14,115 nucleotides of DNA. Origin: an uncultured Verrucomicrobiota bacterium. Its GTDB lineage: Bacteria > Verrucomicrobiota > Verrucomicrobiia > Limisphaerales > UBA9464. The notes below the pieces were generated by a model. That model ran no database searches. It worked only from the letters and a program-made list of their open reading frames with translations, and had not been told where the DNA came from. Shown here piece by piece: positions 7,507 through 14,023 of the stretch; the stretch's first letter is position 1, and every line of letters begins with the position of its first letter. Location: NCBI GenBank assembly GCA_903925515.1, contig CAIYFP010000073.1:1-14115 (forward strand), given 5' to 3'. The position numbers and the translations under genes were made by a program.

Positions 7507-7763
7507 GCTCGAACGGTTGGGTCAGCTTCCATCCCCGCGTATCTTTGAGACCGATCTAACCCATGGTCCCGTCCCGTCACGCGAGCGGCCAGCCGACTGT
7601 TGCATCGCTTTTGCGAGGCGCGACTAAATCGCAGTTCCGAATCTTGTCCAAAGAAAATTTTCACGCCAAACCACCCCGCGCCACCGGCAATGTCGCCCGG
7701 CCGGAACCGCCCAATTCCCCGCTCGCATCGGGCGCGTGTTCCCGGGAAACCTCGTGCTCGCGC
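7507..7763. promoter_or_regulatory. Divergent intergenic region, probable promoters
   Basis: These 257 bp separate the start of the minus-strand ABC operon from the start of the plus-strand GH84 operon, so both must be transcribed from here. The most AT-rich patch is at about 7620-7670 (it contains CCAAAGAAAATTTTCACG), which is where I would look for the plus-strand promoter. I could not find a -35/-10 pair with good spacing on either strand, nor a convincing operator. The plus frame is open through part of this stretch (from 7563), but its residues do not resemble any family. Confidence 0.35.
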
Positions 7764-9137
7764 ATGCACGCTTCCCCCGCCGCCCCGTTCCTGTCCGGCG
7801 TCATCGAGGGCTTCTACGGCCCCACATGGTCCCGCGCCGAACGTATCGAGCTGCTGGACCTCATGTCCGCATGGGGACTCAACACCTACCTGCAAGGACC
7901 CAAGGACGACATCCACCACCGTGCCGCATGGCGCATCCCCTACCCGCACGAGGAGGCCTCCGAGCTCCGGTCCCTCGCCCGCGAGGCCGGCGCCCGCGGC
8001 GTCCAGATCGCCCATGGCTTCGGCCCGGGCCTCGACATCCGCTACTCCGATCCCGCCGACCTCGACGCCGCCGTCGCGCGCTTCGTCCAGGCACGCTCCA
8101 TGGGCGTGTCCATCTTCGTGCTGCTCTTCGACGACATCCCCGACCAGATGCATGCGGAAGACGTCGCGCGTTGGGGCACGCTGGCGCGCGCCCAGGCGGC
8201 TTTCGCAAACGCCGTGCTCGACGCCCTCTCGGGGCATGCGCCCGCCCGGATGTTGTTCTGCCCGACGCCCTATTGCGGACGCATGGCGATGCGCGCCCAC
8301 GGCGGGCCGGGTTACCTCCAGCAGCTCGGCGCCGACCTCGCCCCCGCGATCGACGTGTTCTGGACCGGGCCCGAGATCGTCTCCCATGAAATCACCCCCC
8401 GGCACATCGACGAGGTCGCGTCATGGCTTCGCAGGCCGCCCCTCCTGTGGGACAACCTTCACGCCAACGACTACGACGGACGCCGCTTCCATTGCGGTCC
8501 CTATTCCGGGCGCCCCCACGGCCTCCGCCCCCGCCTGCGCGGCGTCCTCTCCAATCCGAACACCGAGTTCCCGCTCAACTTCCCCGGCCTGCATTCCCTG
8601 TCCGCATGGCTTCGCTCGGCGGGCGACTGGGACGAGCGTGCATCCTACCTCGAAGCAATCCGTGCATGGCTTCCGAGGTTCGAGGGATGGAAGCAACCCA
8701 TGCCCGAGGAGGACCTCGTCCTCCTCGGCGATTGCTTCTACCTGCCCGGCACCGAGGGCGCCATGGCCGTCCAGCTTCGCGACCAACTCCGCGACGTGCT
8801 TGCCATGCCGCCGGACCGATGGGGGCCCGAGGCCACCATGGTCCGTGCACGGCTCGCGCGCCTCCGGGATGCCTGCGCTCGCATCGCCGACCTTCGCGAC
8901 CGACGCATGTTCGCCGCATGGAGCCGTCGCGCATGGGAGCTGCGCGAGGAGGCGGACCTGCTCGTGAAGTTCCTTGGGTGGAACCTCGACCCCGCCACGC
9001 GCGGACAGCCGTTCCAGTCCGACTTCCACCAACCCCTGACCTATCGCGGCGGCATGGTGCCGTCGCTCCAGAACCTCCTCGCCATGCAGCCCGACGGCAC
9101 CTTCGGCCCATGCACGCCCGCCGTTCCAACCCCATGA
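7764..9137 (+). CDS. GH84 beta-N-acetylglucosaminidase (O-GlcNAcase-type)
   Basis: The product has 457 residues. GH84 enzymes cleave terminal beta-linked N-acetylglucosamine from proteins or glycans by substrate-assisted catalysis. The TIM-barrel domain starts at FLSGVIEGFYG (9-19), the opening strand of GH84, followed by YLQGPKDD (42-49). The paired catalytic aspartates are D123 and D124 in VLLFDDIPDQ, equivalent to D174/D175 of human OGA. Other expected site residues are visible: FCPTPYCG (165-172), the WTGPEIVS strand (200-207) and WDNLHANDYDGR (229-240), which supplies the conserved Asp/Asn pair. The remaining 200 or so residues are mostly helical. No signal peptide is seen, so the enzyme is probably cytoplasmic. 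The frame is open back to 7563, but homology begins just after the ATG at 7764, so that start was chosen; the ribosome binding site is weak. Its stop overlaps the GNAT start (ATGA). Confidence 0.9.
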   Translation: MHASPAAPFLSGVIEGFYGPTWSRAERIELLDLMSAWGLNTYLQGPKDDIHHRAAWRIPYPHEEASELRSLAREAGARGVQIAHGFGPGLDIRYSDPADLDAAVARFVQARSMGVSIFVLLFDDIPDQMHAEDVARWGTLARAQAAFANAVLDALSGHAPARMLFCPTPYCGRMAMRAHGGPGYLQQLGADLAPAIDVFWTGPEIVSHEITPRHIDEVASWLRRPPLLWDNLHANDYDGRRFHCGPYSGRPHGLRPRLRGVLSNPNTEFPLNFPGLHSLSAWLRSAGDWDERASYLEAIRAWLPRFEGWKQPMPEEDLVLLGDCFYLPGTEGAMAVQLRDQLRDVLAMPPDRWGPEATMVRARLARLRDACARIADLRDRRMFAAWSRRAWELREEADLLVKFLGWNLDPATRGQPFQSDFHQPLTYRGGMVPSLQNLLAMQPDGTFGPCTPAVPTP

Positions 9138-9790
9138 ACCCGTCCTTCCAGATGCGCCGCGCGCGCCCCGAAGACACGGCGGCCGCCTATCACGTCTGCC
9201 TCAGGACCGGCGACTACGGCAAGGATGGCGAGCCGTTCTACCGCGACGACCCGGATGCCTTGGGACGGATCTTCGTGGGGCCTTACCTTGCGCTTGAGCC
9301 GGCGCTCGCATGGGTGCTGGAGGATGCGCTCGGGGTCTGTGGCTACGCCCTCGGCGCTCTCGATTCGCGCGCGTTCTACCAACGGTACGACACGGAATGG
9401 CGACCCCGCCTGTGCCGCGAGTTCCCGTGGCCCGGCGGCGACCCCGCCACATGGACCCGCGCGCAACGGGTCCATTCATGGTACCATCAACCGGATTATT
9501 TCTGCCCGGAACCCTATGCGCAGTACCCGTCCCACCTGCACATCGACCTGCTCGAACGCGCGCGGGGCAAGGGATGGGGCCGACGCATGCTCGAGCACGT
9601 CATGCAGCAACTCCGCGACCTCGGCTCCCCGGGCGCGCACCTCGGCGTCGCCAACCCCAACACGGCCGCCGCCGCGTTCTATCGGCGCCTCGGGTTCCAT
9701 GAACTCGCCATCGTGGGTGACGGCCCCGAGGGCTGCACCTACATGGGCAAGGCCTTCCGGCTCCTTCCCGACTCCGGAGGTGCCCGGTGA
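9134..9790 (+). CDS. GNAT acetyltransferase related to the C-terminal domain of OGA
   Basis: The product has 218 residues with a GNAT fold. Distinctive segments are VCLRTGDYGKDGEPFYRD (21-38), VGPYLALEP (48-56), a WVLEDALGVCGYALGALD run (60-77), YPSHLHIDLL (131-140) and the acetyl-CoA-binding motif A RARGKGWGRR (142-151), ending with NPNTAAAAFYRRLGF (174-188). From memory these match the bacterial homologues of the C-terminal acetyltransferase-like domain of human O-GlcNAcase, which reads VGPFLSLSP and FVLEDDEGICGYALG. The human domain has lost acetyl-CoA binding. This copy keeps the R-x2-G-x-G loop and so looks active; the acceptor is unknown. The ATG at 9134 overlaps the GH84 stop by 4 bp, and the gene's own TGA overlaps the next gene's GTG, so all three are probably co-translated. 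An upstream extension in this frame to 8423 is antisense-like filler. Confidence 0.87.
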   Translation: MNPSFQMRRARPEDTAAAYHVCLRTGDYGKDGEPFYRDDPDALGRIFVGPYLALEPALAWVLEDALGVCGYALGALDSRAFYQRYDTEWRPRLCREFPWPGGDPATWTRAQRVHSWYHQPDYFCPEPYAQYPSHLHIDLLERARGKGWGRRMLEHVMQQLRDLGSPGAHLGVANPNTAAAAFYRRLGFHELAIVGDGPEGCTYMGKAFRLLPDSGGAR

Positions 9791-11010
9791 AGGCAACCCT
9801 CGCCAAGGCCGGAGCCCGCGCCATGCGTGCCCTCACCGCTGCCGGGGACAACGCCTACCTCGCCGCCGTGCGATCCGGCATGGTCACGATCGTCCCCCTC
9901 ACCATCCTCGGCGGCCTTTTCATGGCCCTCGCCTACCTGCCGGTGCCGGGCTACGAGGAACGTATCCAGGGCTGGCTGCCCCTCCTCGACATCCCGGTCC
10001 AGGCAACCTTCGGGATGCTCGCAGTCCTCGCCTGCCTCGCCGTCGCCTCCGACCTCGCCCAACGCCTCAAGCTCGAGCCGCTCCCCGCATCCGTCACCGC
10101 CGTCGTGGTCTTCCTCATGCTCCAGCTGAAGGCGGGCGGCGAAGGCCTCGTGATGACGGGCCTCGGGTCCGCCGGCCTGTTCACCGCCATCCTCGTCGCC
10201 TTGGTTTCCGTCCGCGTGCAACGCCTCTTCACCGATCTCGGCCTCGTCATCCGCCTGCCCTCGGGCGTGCCGCCGGTCGTGCAGGAATCCTTCCTCTCGC
10301 TCTTGCCCTTCGTGGCCCTTGTCACGGACTTCTGGGCGCTGCGACACCTGCTTGGCGTGGACGTGCAAGGCGCCGTCAGCACTGCCTTCAAACCCCTCGT
10401 CTCCTCCCTCGACACCTTGCCCGGCATCCTCGCCTATGCGTTCGCCGTCGCCGTGCTCTGGTCCGTCGGGGTCAACGGCGACAACACCATGGACGCCATC
10501 GTCGCGCCGGTGTTCCTCCAGTACCTCGCGGAGAACGTGGAGGCGCTGAAGGCGAACCAACCCATGCCGCATGTCACCGCCAACGGGTTCTTCACCACCT
10601 TCGTGAACGTGGGTGGCACGGGCGCCACCCTGGCCCTTGCTCTGGTCCTGCTGCGGTCGCGAGAGCCCGGCCTTCGTGCCGTGAGCCGCATGTCCATCCC
10701 CACGCAGGTCTTCCAGATCAACGAGCCCATCTTCTTTGGACTGCCCGTCGTCCTCAACCCGGTGCTCATGGTGCCCTACATCCTCAACGCCCTGCTCCTC
10801 ACGGCCGGCAGCTACCTGCTCATGGACGCCGGGTACATCCGCAAGCCCTTCGTGTCCGTCCCATGGACCACCCCGCCGATCATCGGACACTACCTGATGA
10901 CCGGCGGCGACTGGCGCGCGGCCGCATGGGGCTTCGTCTCCATCCTCCTCGCCATGAGCATCTACTACCCATTCGCCCGGGCCGCCGAGCGACAGAGGTT
11001 GTCCGGATAG
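9787..11010 (+). CDS. PTS EIIC-type sugar permease, lactose/cellobiose/chitobiose family
   Basis: The product has 407 residues. Most of it is membrane-spanning; about ten hydrophobic segments are visible. EIIC hallmarks of the CelB/ChbC group are present: NEPIFFGLPVVLNP (312-325, with the sugar-binding Glu313) and VPWTTPP (358-364). The membrane part would carry a beta-linked disaccharide, in PTS systems with phosphorylation by EIIB. No EIIA, EIIB, HPr or EI gene is in the window, so this looks like an orphan EIIC. At the usual GIHG motif the sequence reads GVNG (228-231): the sugar-contacting His is replaced by Asn230. The start is GTG at 9787, overlapping the GNAT stop as GTGA. Its linkage to GH84 suggests an N-acetylglucosamine-containing substrate, but this is inference. 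Confidence 0.85.
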   Translation: MKATLAKAGARAMRALTAAGDNAYLAAVRSGMVTIVPLTILGGLFMALAYLPVPGYEERIQGWLPLLDIPVQATFGMLAVLACLAVASDLAQRLKLEPLPASVTAVVVFLMLQLKAGGEGLVMTGLGSAGLFTAILVALVSVRVQRLFTDLGLVIRLPSGVPPVVQESFLSLLPFVALVTDFWALRHLLGVDVQGAVSTAFKPLVSSLDTLPGILAYAFAVAVLWSVGVNGDNTMDAIVAPVFLQYLAENVEALKANQPMPHVTANGFFTTFVNVGGTGATLALALVLLRSREPGLRAVSRMSIPTQVFQINEPIFFGLPVVLNPVLMVPYILNALLLTAGSYLLMDAGYIRKPFVSVPWTTPPIIGHYLMTGGDWRAAAWGFVSILLAMSIYYPFARAAERQRLSG

Positions 11011-11078
11011 AGCAGGCGAGGCCGGGCGGCCGGAGTTAAACATCTCGTGGTTGTCAGTTCCCGTCCCCGGCCTCGCCC
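11010..11078 (-). repeat. 69-bp palindromic element, copy 1
   Basis: Read on the minus strand it has arms GGCGAGGCCGGG (11066-11077) and CCCGGCCTCGCC (11015-11026), which pair perfectly over 12 bp around a 39-base loop. The loop carries GGGAACTGACA. Copy 2 lies at 12638-12706 in the opposite orientation, with 52 of 69 identical positions and no gaps. Copy 1 starts at the last base of the EIIC stop codon, so it may also act as a transcription-ending or mRNA-protecting hairpin for that operon. Confidence 0.75.
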
Positions 11079-11305
11079 GCCTTGCCGAGGCACGTCACGT
11101 TCCCATCCCGGTGCTTCCGGTTGGCACCCGACACCTGCACCATCCCCGAGATCCGCGAGCGCGACGCATCCGCGCCATCGCTTGAAATCCTTCCCCCACG
11201 CCGGCACCGGGGCCCGGTTTCCATGACCGCAAGCCGGCGCGTCGGCCCATCATCGTATCCAAACCGCAGGGAACCGGCCGAGCCCTGCGGGATGGGGGTC
11301 AGCCT
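11011..11305. other. Gene-free gap between converging genes
   Basis: These 295 bp lie between the stops of the EIIC gene (plus) and the pseudopilin gene (minus). They hold palindromic element copy 1 (11010-11078) and the pseudopilin terminator (11264-11290). No coding sequence that resembles a family is seen between them. Confidence 0.6.
11264..11290 (-). terminator. Hairpin terminator of the pseudopilin gene
   Basis: On the minus strand CCGCAGGG (11283-11290) pairs perfectly with CCCTGCGG (11264-11271) around an 11-base loop. It starts 15 bp after the pseudopilin stop and is followed by TTTGG. The stem is strong and well placed, but the T-run is short, so the call is moderate. Confidence 0.5.
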
Positions 11306-12109
11306 CTACTGCCCCAGCCGCGGCTCGTTGTCCGCGTTCCAGCGGCGCCGCATGTTTGGGTTCCGCGAGATGGCAAGGTCCTGCTTCATGAACTCCGCAT
11401 GGCCATCGCAGAACATGAACACGGCCCCGCCGCCCCGGCTCGACTTCACGCCCTTGGAAATCGCGCTCGCCTTCGGTATCCCGCTGCCTCCGTGACGGCT
11501 GCTGGGCCACTCGGCCTGTTCGGGGCCGTTCGGGTCCCCGTCAGCCGGGTCGATCGCCGTGTCCCATTGCGCGTCCGATCGACTATCGGCCATGCAGATC
11601 ATTTCGGCCGGCGCCTTCACGTGCGATTCCTTTGGCTCAATGTTCCACGCCGCCGTCCCCCCGCCCAGGTCGCCGCCAAGGCCTTGGTAAGGATTCGTGA
11701 ACTCGCTTACCCCGCCCCAGTCGTTGTACCCGTAGCAAAAACCCGTGCTCGGCGTGACATTCATCGGGCGCAGCGTCGTCGGGTTGTTCGTGTAGTAGTA
11801 CCGGGGGCTTTCCGTGGGACAGTTGAACACCGCAAGGTTGCTGCCCGCGAATGGCAACAACCGCGAGGGATAGACCACTTGGCCCGCCGACACGAGGTAA
11901 TGGCCCGGGTAGCGGTTGTAGTCCCCGATGTAGAGCTGCAACGCAATCCCAAGCTGCCTCAGGTTGCTTGTGCACCGCGTCTGCTGGGCCTTTTGCTTCG
12001 CCTTCGCCAACGCCGGCAAGATCATCCCCGCGAGAATCGCGATGATCGCGATGACCACCAGCAATTCAATCAGCGTGAACCCCTTGCGATGCGCGCGCGC
12101 CGAGGCCAT
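11306..12109 (-). CDS. Pseudopilin with prepilin-type N-terminal cleavage/methylation domain
   Basis: The product has 267 residues. The N-terminus is a class III signal: basic residues RAHRKG (5-10), cleavage expected after Gly10, then FTLIELLVVIAIIAILAGM (11-29) with the conserved Glu at mature position 5 (Glu15), followed by the usual LPALAKAKQKAQ helix. The rest is a globular domain ending in VFMFCDGHAEFM (C234-D235-G236-H237) and a WNADNEP tail, a C-terminal style I know from the many verrucomicrobial pseudopilin-like proteins related to the DUF1559/H-X9-DG group. Such proteins are processed by a prepilin peptidase and usually held at the cell surface or in a type II secretion-like fibre; the exact role is not known. 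The ATG at 12109 was chosen because GAGGGG (12114-12119) precedes it by four bases and it places a short leader before the cleavage site. An upstream ATG at 12139 lacks such a site. Confidence 0.9.
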   Translation of the reverse strand: MASARAHRKGFTLIELLVVIAIIAILAGMILPALAKAKQKAQQTRCTSNLRQLGIALQLYIGDYNRYPGHYLVSAGQVVYPSRLLPFAGSNLAVFNCPTESPRYYYTNNPTTLRPMNVTPSTGFCYGYNDWGGVSEFTNPYQGLGGDLGGGTAAWNIEPKESHVKAPAEMICMADSRSDAQWDTAIDPADGDPNGPEQAEWPSSRHGGSGIPKASAISKGVKSSRGGGAVFMFCDGHAEFMKQDLAISRNPNMRRRWNADNEPRLGQ

Positions 12110-12113
12110 GGCG

Positions 12114-12119
12114 CCCCTC
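12114..12119 (-). promoter_or_regulatory. Ribosome binding site of the pseudopilin
   Basis: GAGGGG on the minus strand, four bases before the ATG at 12107-12109. It favours this start over the ATG at 12139. Confidence 0.5.
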
Positions 12120-12361
12120 GTTTTTCCTGCGGGAATCATGCGCCTAGGAAAACCTCTTCGGCCCCGGCGTGGCAAGCCCCACATCGTCTCCCGGATCCCC
12201 GCGTCAGTCGCTGTTCTCGGCCCGGTTCCCGGCCCACTCGGCACCGCCAGCCATGGTTGGATCGACCAGACCCCTCTTGGCGTCCTCGCATTTCCTGGCC
12301 CCTGACTGACGCGCCTTCCACGGACTCCCCGGGCGCAGGCTGGCGCGGCCACCTGCAAGAG

Positions 12362-12394
12362 GGCCCATGCCACAGGGCTCGTCGGGCATGGGCC
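12362..12394. repeat. 10-bp perfect hairpin in the gene-free region
   Basis: GGCCCATGCC (12362-12371) and GGCATGGGCC (12385-12394) pair perfectly around a 13-base loop. No T-run follows on either strand, so it is not an ordinary intrinsic terminator. It lies in the probable leader of the pseudopilin gene and could be an RNA structure or a protein-binding palindrome. Confidence 0.5.
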
Positions 12395-12637
12395 GTGTCG
12401 CCCCGCTTGGCAGCATGGCCGCAGCCCCCGCGAGCTGCCCCGCGTTGGCGTGAGTTCTCCGGGCCCGCAACCCCATTCGGGGGATGGACCCACCTCCACC
12501 GACGGCTGCCCCGAAGGCAAAGGACTGCGCAACCCCCATGCTGAAAGGGAAGGCATGGAAGATTGGCCGGAAAACCGATGCGACGAACGACCCTCGGAAA
12601 GCCTGACGCGGTAAAGCCGCCAGCCCGGCTTGATGAG

Positions 12638-12706
12638 GGGCGAGGCTGGGGCCGGAAACTGACACCTGCGGCTGGTTCAACCTCGCCACCCCAGCCTCGC
12701 CTGCTC
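12638..12706 (+). repeat. 69-bp palindromic element, copy 2
   Basis: The arms are GGCGAGGCTGGGG (12639-12651) and CCCCAGCCTCGCC (12689-12701), a 13-bp perfect inverted repeat with a 37-base loop that starts with CCGGAAACTGACA. It aligns without gaps to the minus strand of 11010-11078 at 52 of 69 positions, and the last 12 bases (GCCTCGCCTGCTC region) are identical. In the stem, C-G of copy 1 is T-A here, so pairing is kept. Confidence 0.75.
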
Positions 12707-12865
12707 GGGCTAGGCAATCATGGCGCATGGGCCGATCGCCGCATTCCGCCGTTGGCATGCGGTGATGGCTTCCATAAGCTTTTTCCATCCTCGATGGCGC
12801 GGCACAGGCTCAAGGCTCGCACCGCGTCGGCAAGGTCACTTCAAGGGAAGCAATCGATCATCGTT

Positions 12866-14023
12866 ATGGCCAAGAAACAGATCCGCATCGGTCTCATCGG
12901 CTACGGCTTCATGGGCCGTGCCCACTCCAACGCCTTCGCCAAGGTGGGCCACTTCTTCGACTCCGACCACCAGCTCGTGCTCCAGGCCCTTTGCGCCCGC
13001 GACGCCGACAAGGCCAAGGCCTTCGCGGACCGCTGGGGTTATGCCTCCGTCGAGACCGACTGGAAGAAGCTCATCGCGCGCGACGACATTGATCTCATTG
13101 ACATCGCCGTGCCCAACAACCTTCACGCCGAGATCGCCGTCGCCGCCGCGAAGGCCGGCAAGATGATCTTGTGCGAGAAGCCCCTCGCCATGAACCCCAA
13201 GGAGGCCGAGAAGATGGTCGCGGCCGTCAAGAAGGCCGGCGTTCCCAACATGGTGTGGTACAACTACCGCCGTTGCCCTGCCGTCGTCCTCGCCAAGCAG
13301 CTCATCGACGAGGGCAGACTGGGCCGCATCTTTCATTACAGGGCCAACTTCCTCCAGGACTGGACCATCTCCCCGGACCTCCCCCAAGGCGGCGCTGCCC
13401 TGTGGCGCCTCGACGCCAAGGCGGCGGGCTCAGGCGTCACGGGCGACCTCCTCGCCCATTGCATCGACACCGCCCTCTGGCTCAACGGCGGCATCGCCGA
13501 CGTCAACGCCATGACCGAAACCTTCATCAAGGAGCGCAAGCACAACCTCACCGGCAAGGTCGAGAAGGTCTCCATCGACGACGCCTGCGCGTTCCTTTGT
13601 CATTTCAACAACGGATCCCTTGGCCTGTTCGAGTCCACGCGCTACGCACGCGGCCACAAGGCCCTCTACACCCTCGAGATCAACGGCGAACACGCCTCCA
13701 TCAAGTGGGATCTCCATGACCTCCACCGCCTCCAGTGGTTCGATCACAAGGACCAAGGCAACCTCAGGGCGTGGCGTTCCATCCATGTCTCCGACGGCGA
13801 CCATCCCTACCTCAAGAACTGGTGGGTGCCGGGTCTCCAGATCGGATACGAGCATTCCTTCGTGCATCAAGTCGCCGACTTCCTGCACGGCCTCGACTCC
13901 GGCAAGCCCGCCCGCCCGGATTTCAACGACGGCTTGGCCACCGACTACGTCGTCGATGCCGTCCTGGCATCCGCAAGGGCCCACAAGTGGACCAAGGTCA
14001 AGCAGGTCAAGGCCTTGGCCTAG
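12866..14023 (+). CDS. Gfo/Idh/MocA family NAD(P)-dependent oxidoreductase
   Basis: The product has 385 residues. The N-terminal Rossmann fold has GYGFMG (12-17) for NAD(P) binding and the family's MILCEKPLAM segment (100-109) with Lys105 of the EKP motif. The C-terminal alpha/beta domain begins after about residue 125 and carries GDLLAHCIDTALWL (193-206), whose Asp194, His198 and Asp201 fit the usual D-x3-H-x2-D active-site pattern. The family oxidises or reduces sugars, inositols and related polyols; the substrate cannot be told from the sequence, though the relatives I know in this phylum act on sugars. No signal peptide is seen, so it should be cytoplasmic. The frame is open back to 12563, but homology starts at the ATG at 12866 (MAKKQIRIGLIGYG). 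A purine-rich AAGGGAAG lies about 15 bases upstream, rather far for a ribosome binding site. Confidence 0.92.
   Translation: MAKKQIRIGLIGYGFMGRAHSNAFAKVGHFFDSDHQLVLQALCARDADKAKAFADRWGYASVETDWKKLIARDDIDLIDIAVPNNLHAEIAVAAAKAGKMILCEKPLAMNPKEAEKMVAAVKKAGVPNMVWYNYRRCPAVVLAKQLIDEGRLGRIFHYRANFLQDWTISPDLPQGGAALWRLDAKAAGSGVTGDLLAHCIDTALWLNGGIADVNAMTETFIKERKHNLTGKVEKVSIDDACAFLCHFNNGSLGLFESTRYARGHKALYTLEINGEHASIKWDLHDLHRLQWFDHKDQGNLRAWRSIHVSDGDHPYLKNWWVPGLQIGYEHSFVHQVADFLHGLDSGKPARPDFNDGLATDYVVDAVLASARAHKWTKVKQVKALA

Larger units (their letters stand above)
12110..12865. other. 756-bp gene-free region with hairpins
   Basis: This gap separates the diverging pseudopilin (minus) and oxidoreductase (plus) genes and must contain both promoters, though I could not identify -35/-10 boxes. 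It holds a 10-bp hairpin (12362-12394) and palindromic element copy 2 (12638-12706). Open frames on the minus strand (12136-12717 and 12204-12788) and the upstream part of the plus-strand frame from 12563 give proline-, arginine- and glycine-rich products with no domain, so I regard them as chance openings in GC-rich DNA. The long length and the hairpins leave room for an untranslated leader or a small RNA. Confidence 0.5.

Noticed and set aside
7563..7763. 67-codon upstream extension of the GH84 protein
   Set aside because: The added residues neither form a signal peptide nor resemble GH84. The family begins with the strand at residue 9 of the shorter form.
9225..11039. 604-aa plus-strand reading frame
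   Set aside because: It overlaps the GNAT and EIIC genes in another frame. It is Arg/Pro/His-rich without motifs, and the two real genes are strongly supported.
9739..11043. 434-aa minus-strand reading frame
   Set aside because: It is antisense to the EIIC gene, Glu/Gly/His-rich, with no domain or ribosome binding site.
12110..12556. N-terminal extension of the pseudopilin by 149 codons
   Set aside because: The prepilin signal requires a short leader before the cleavage site, and a good ribosome binding site lies just before the ATG at 12109.
12136..12788. Two overlapping minus-strand reading frames (193 and 194 aa)
   Set aside because: The low-complexity Arg/Gly/Pro composition has no recognisable domain, and the frames overlap each other and the palindromic element.
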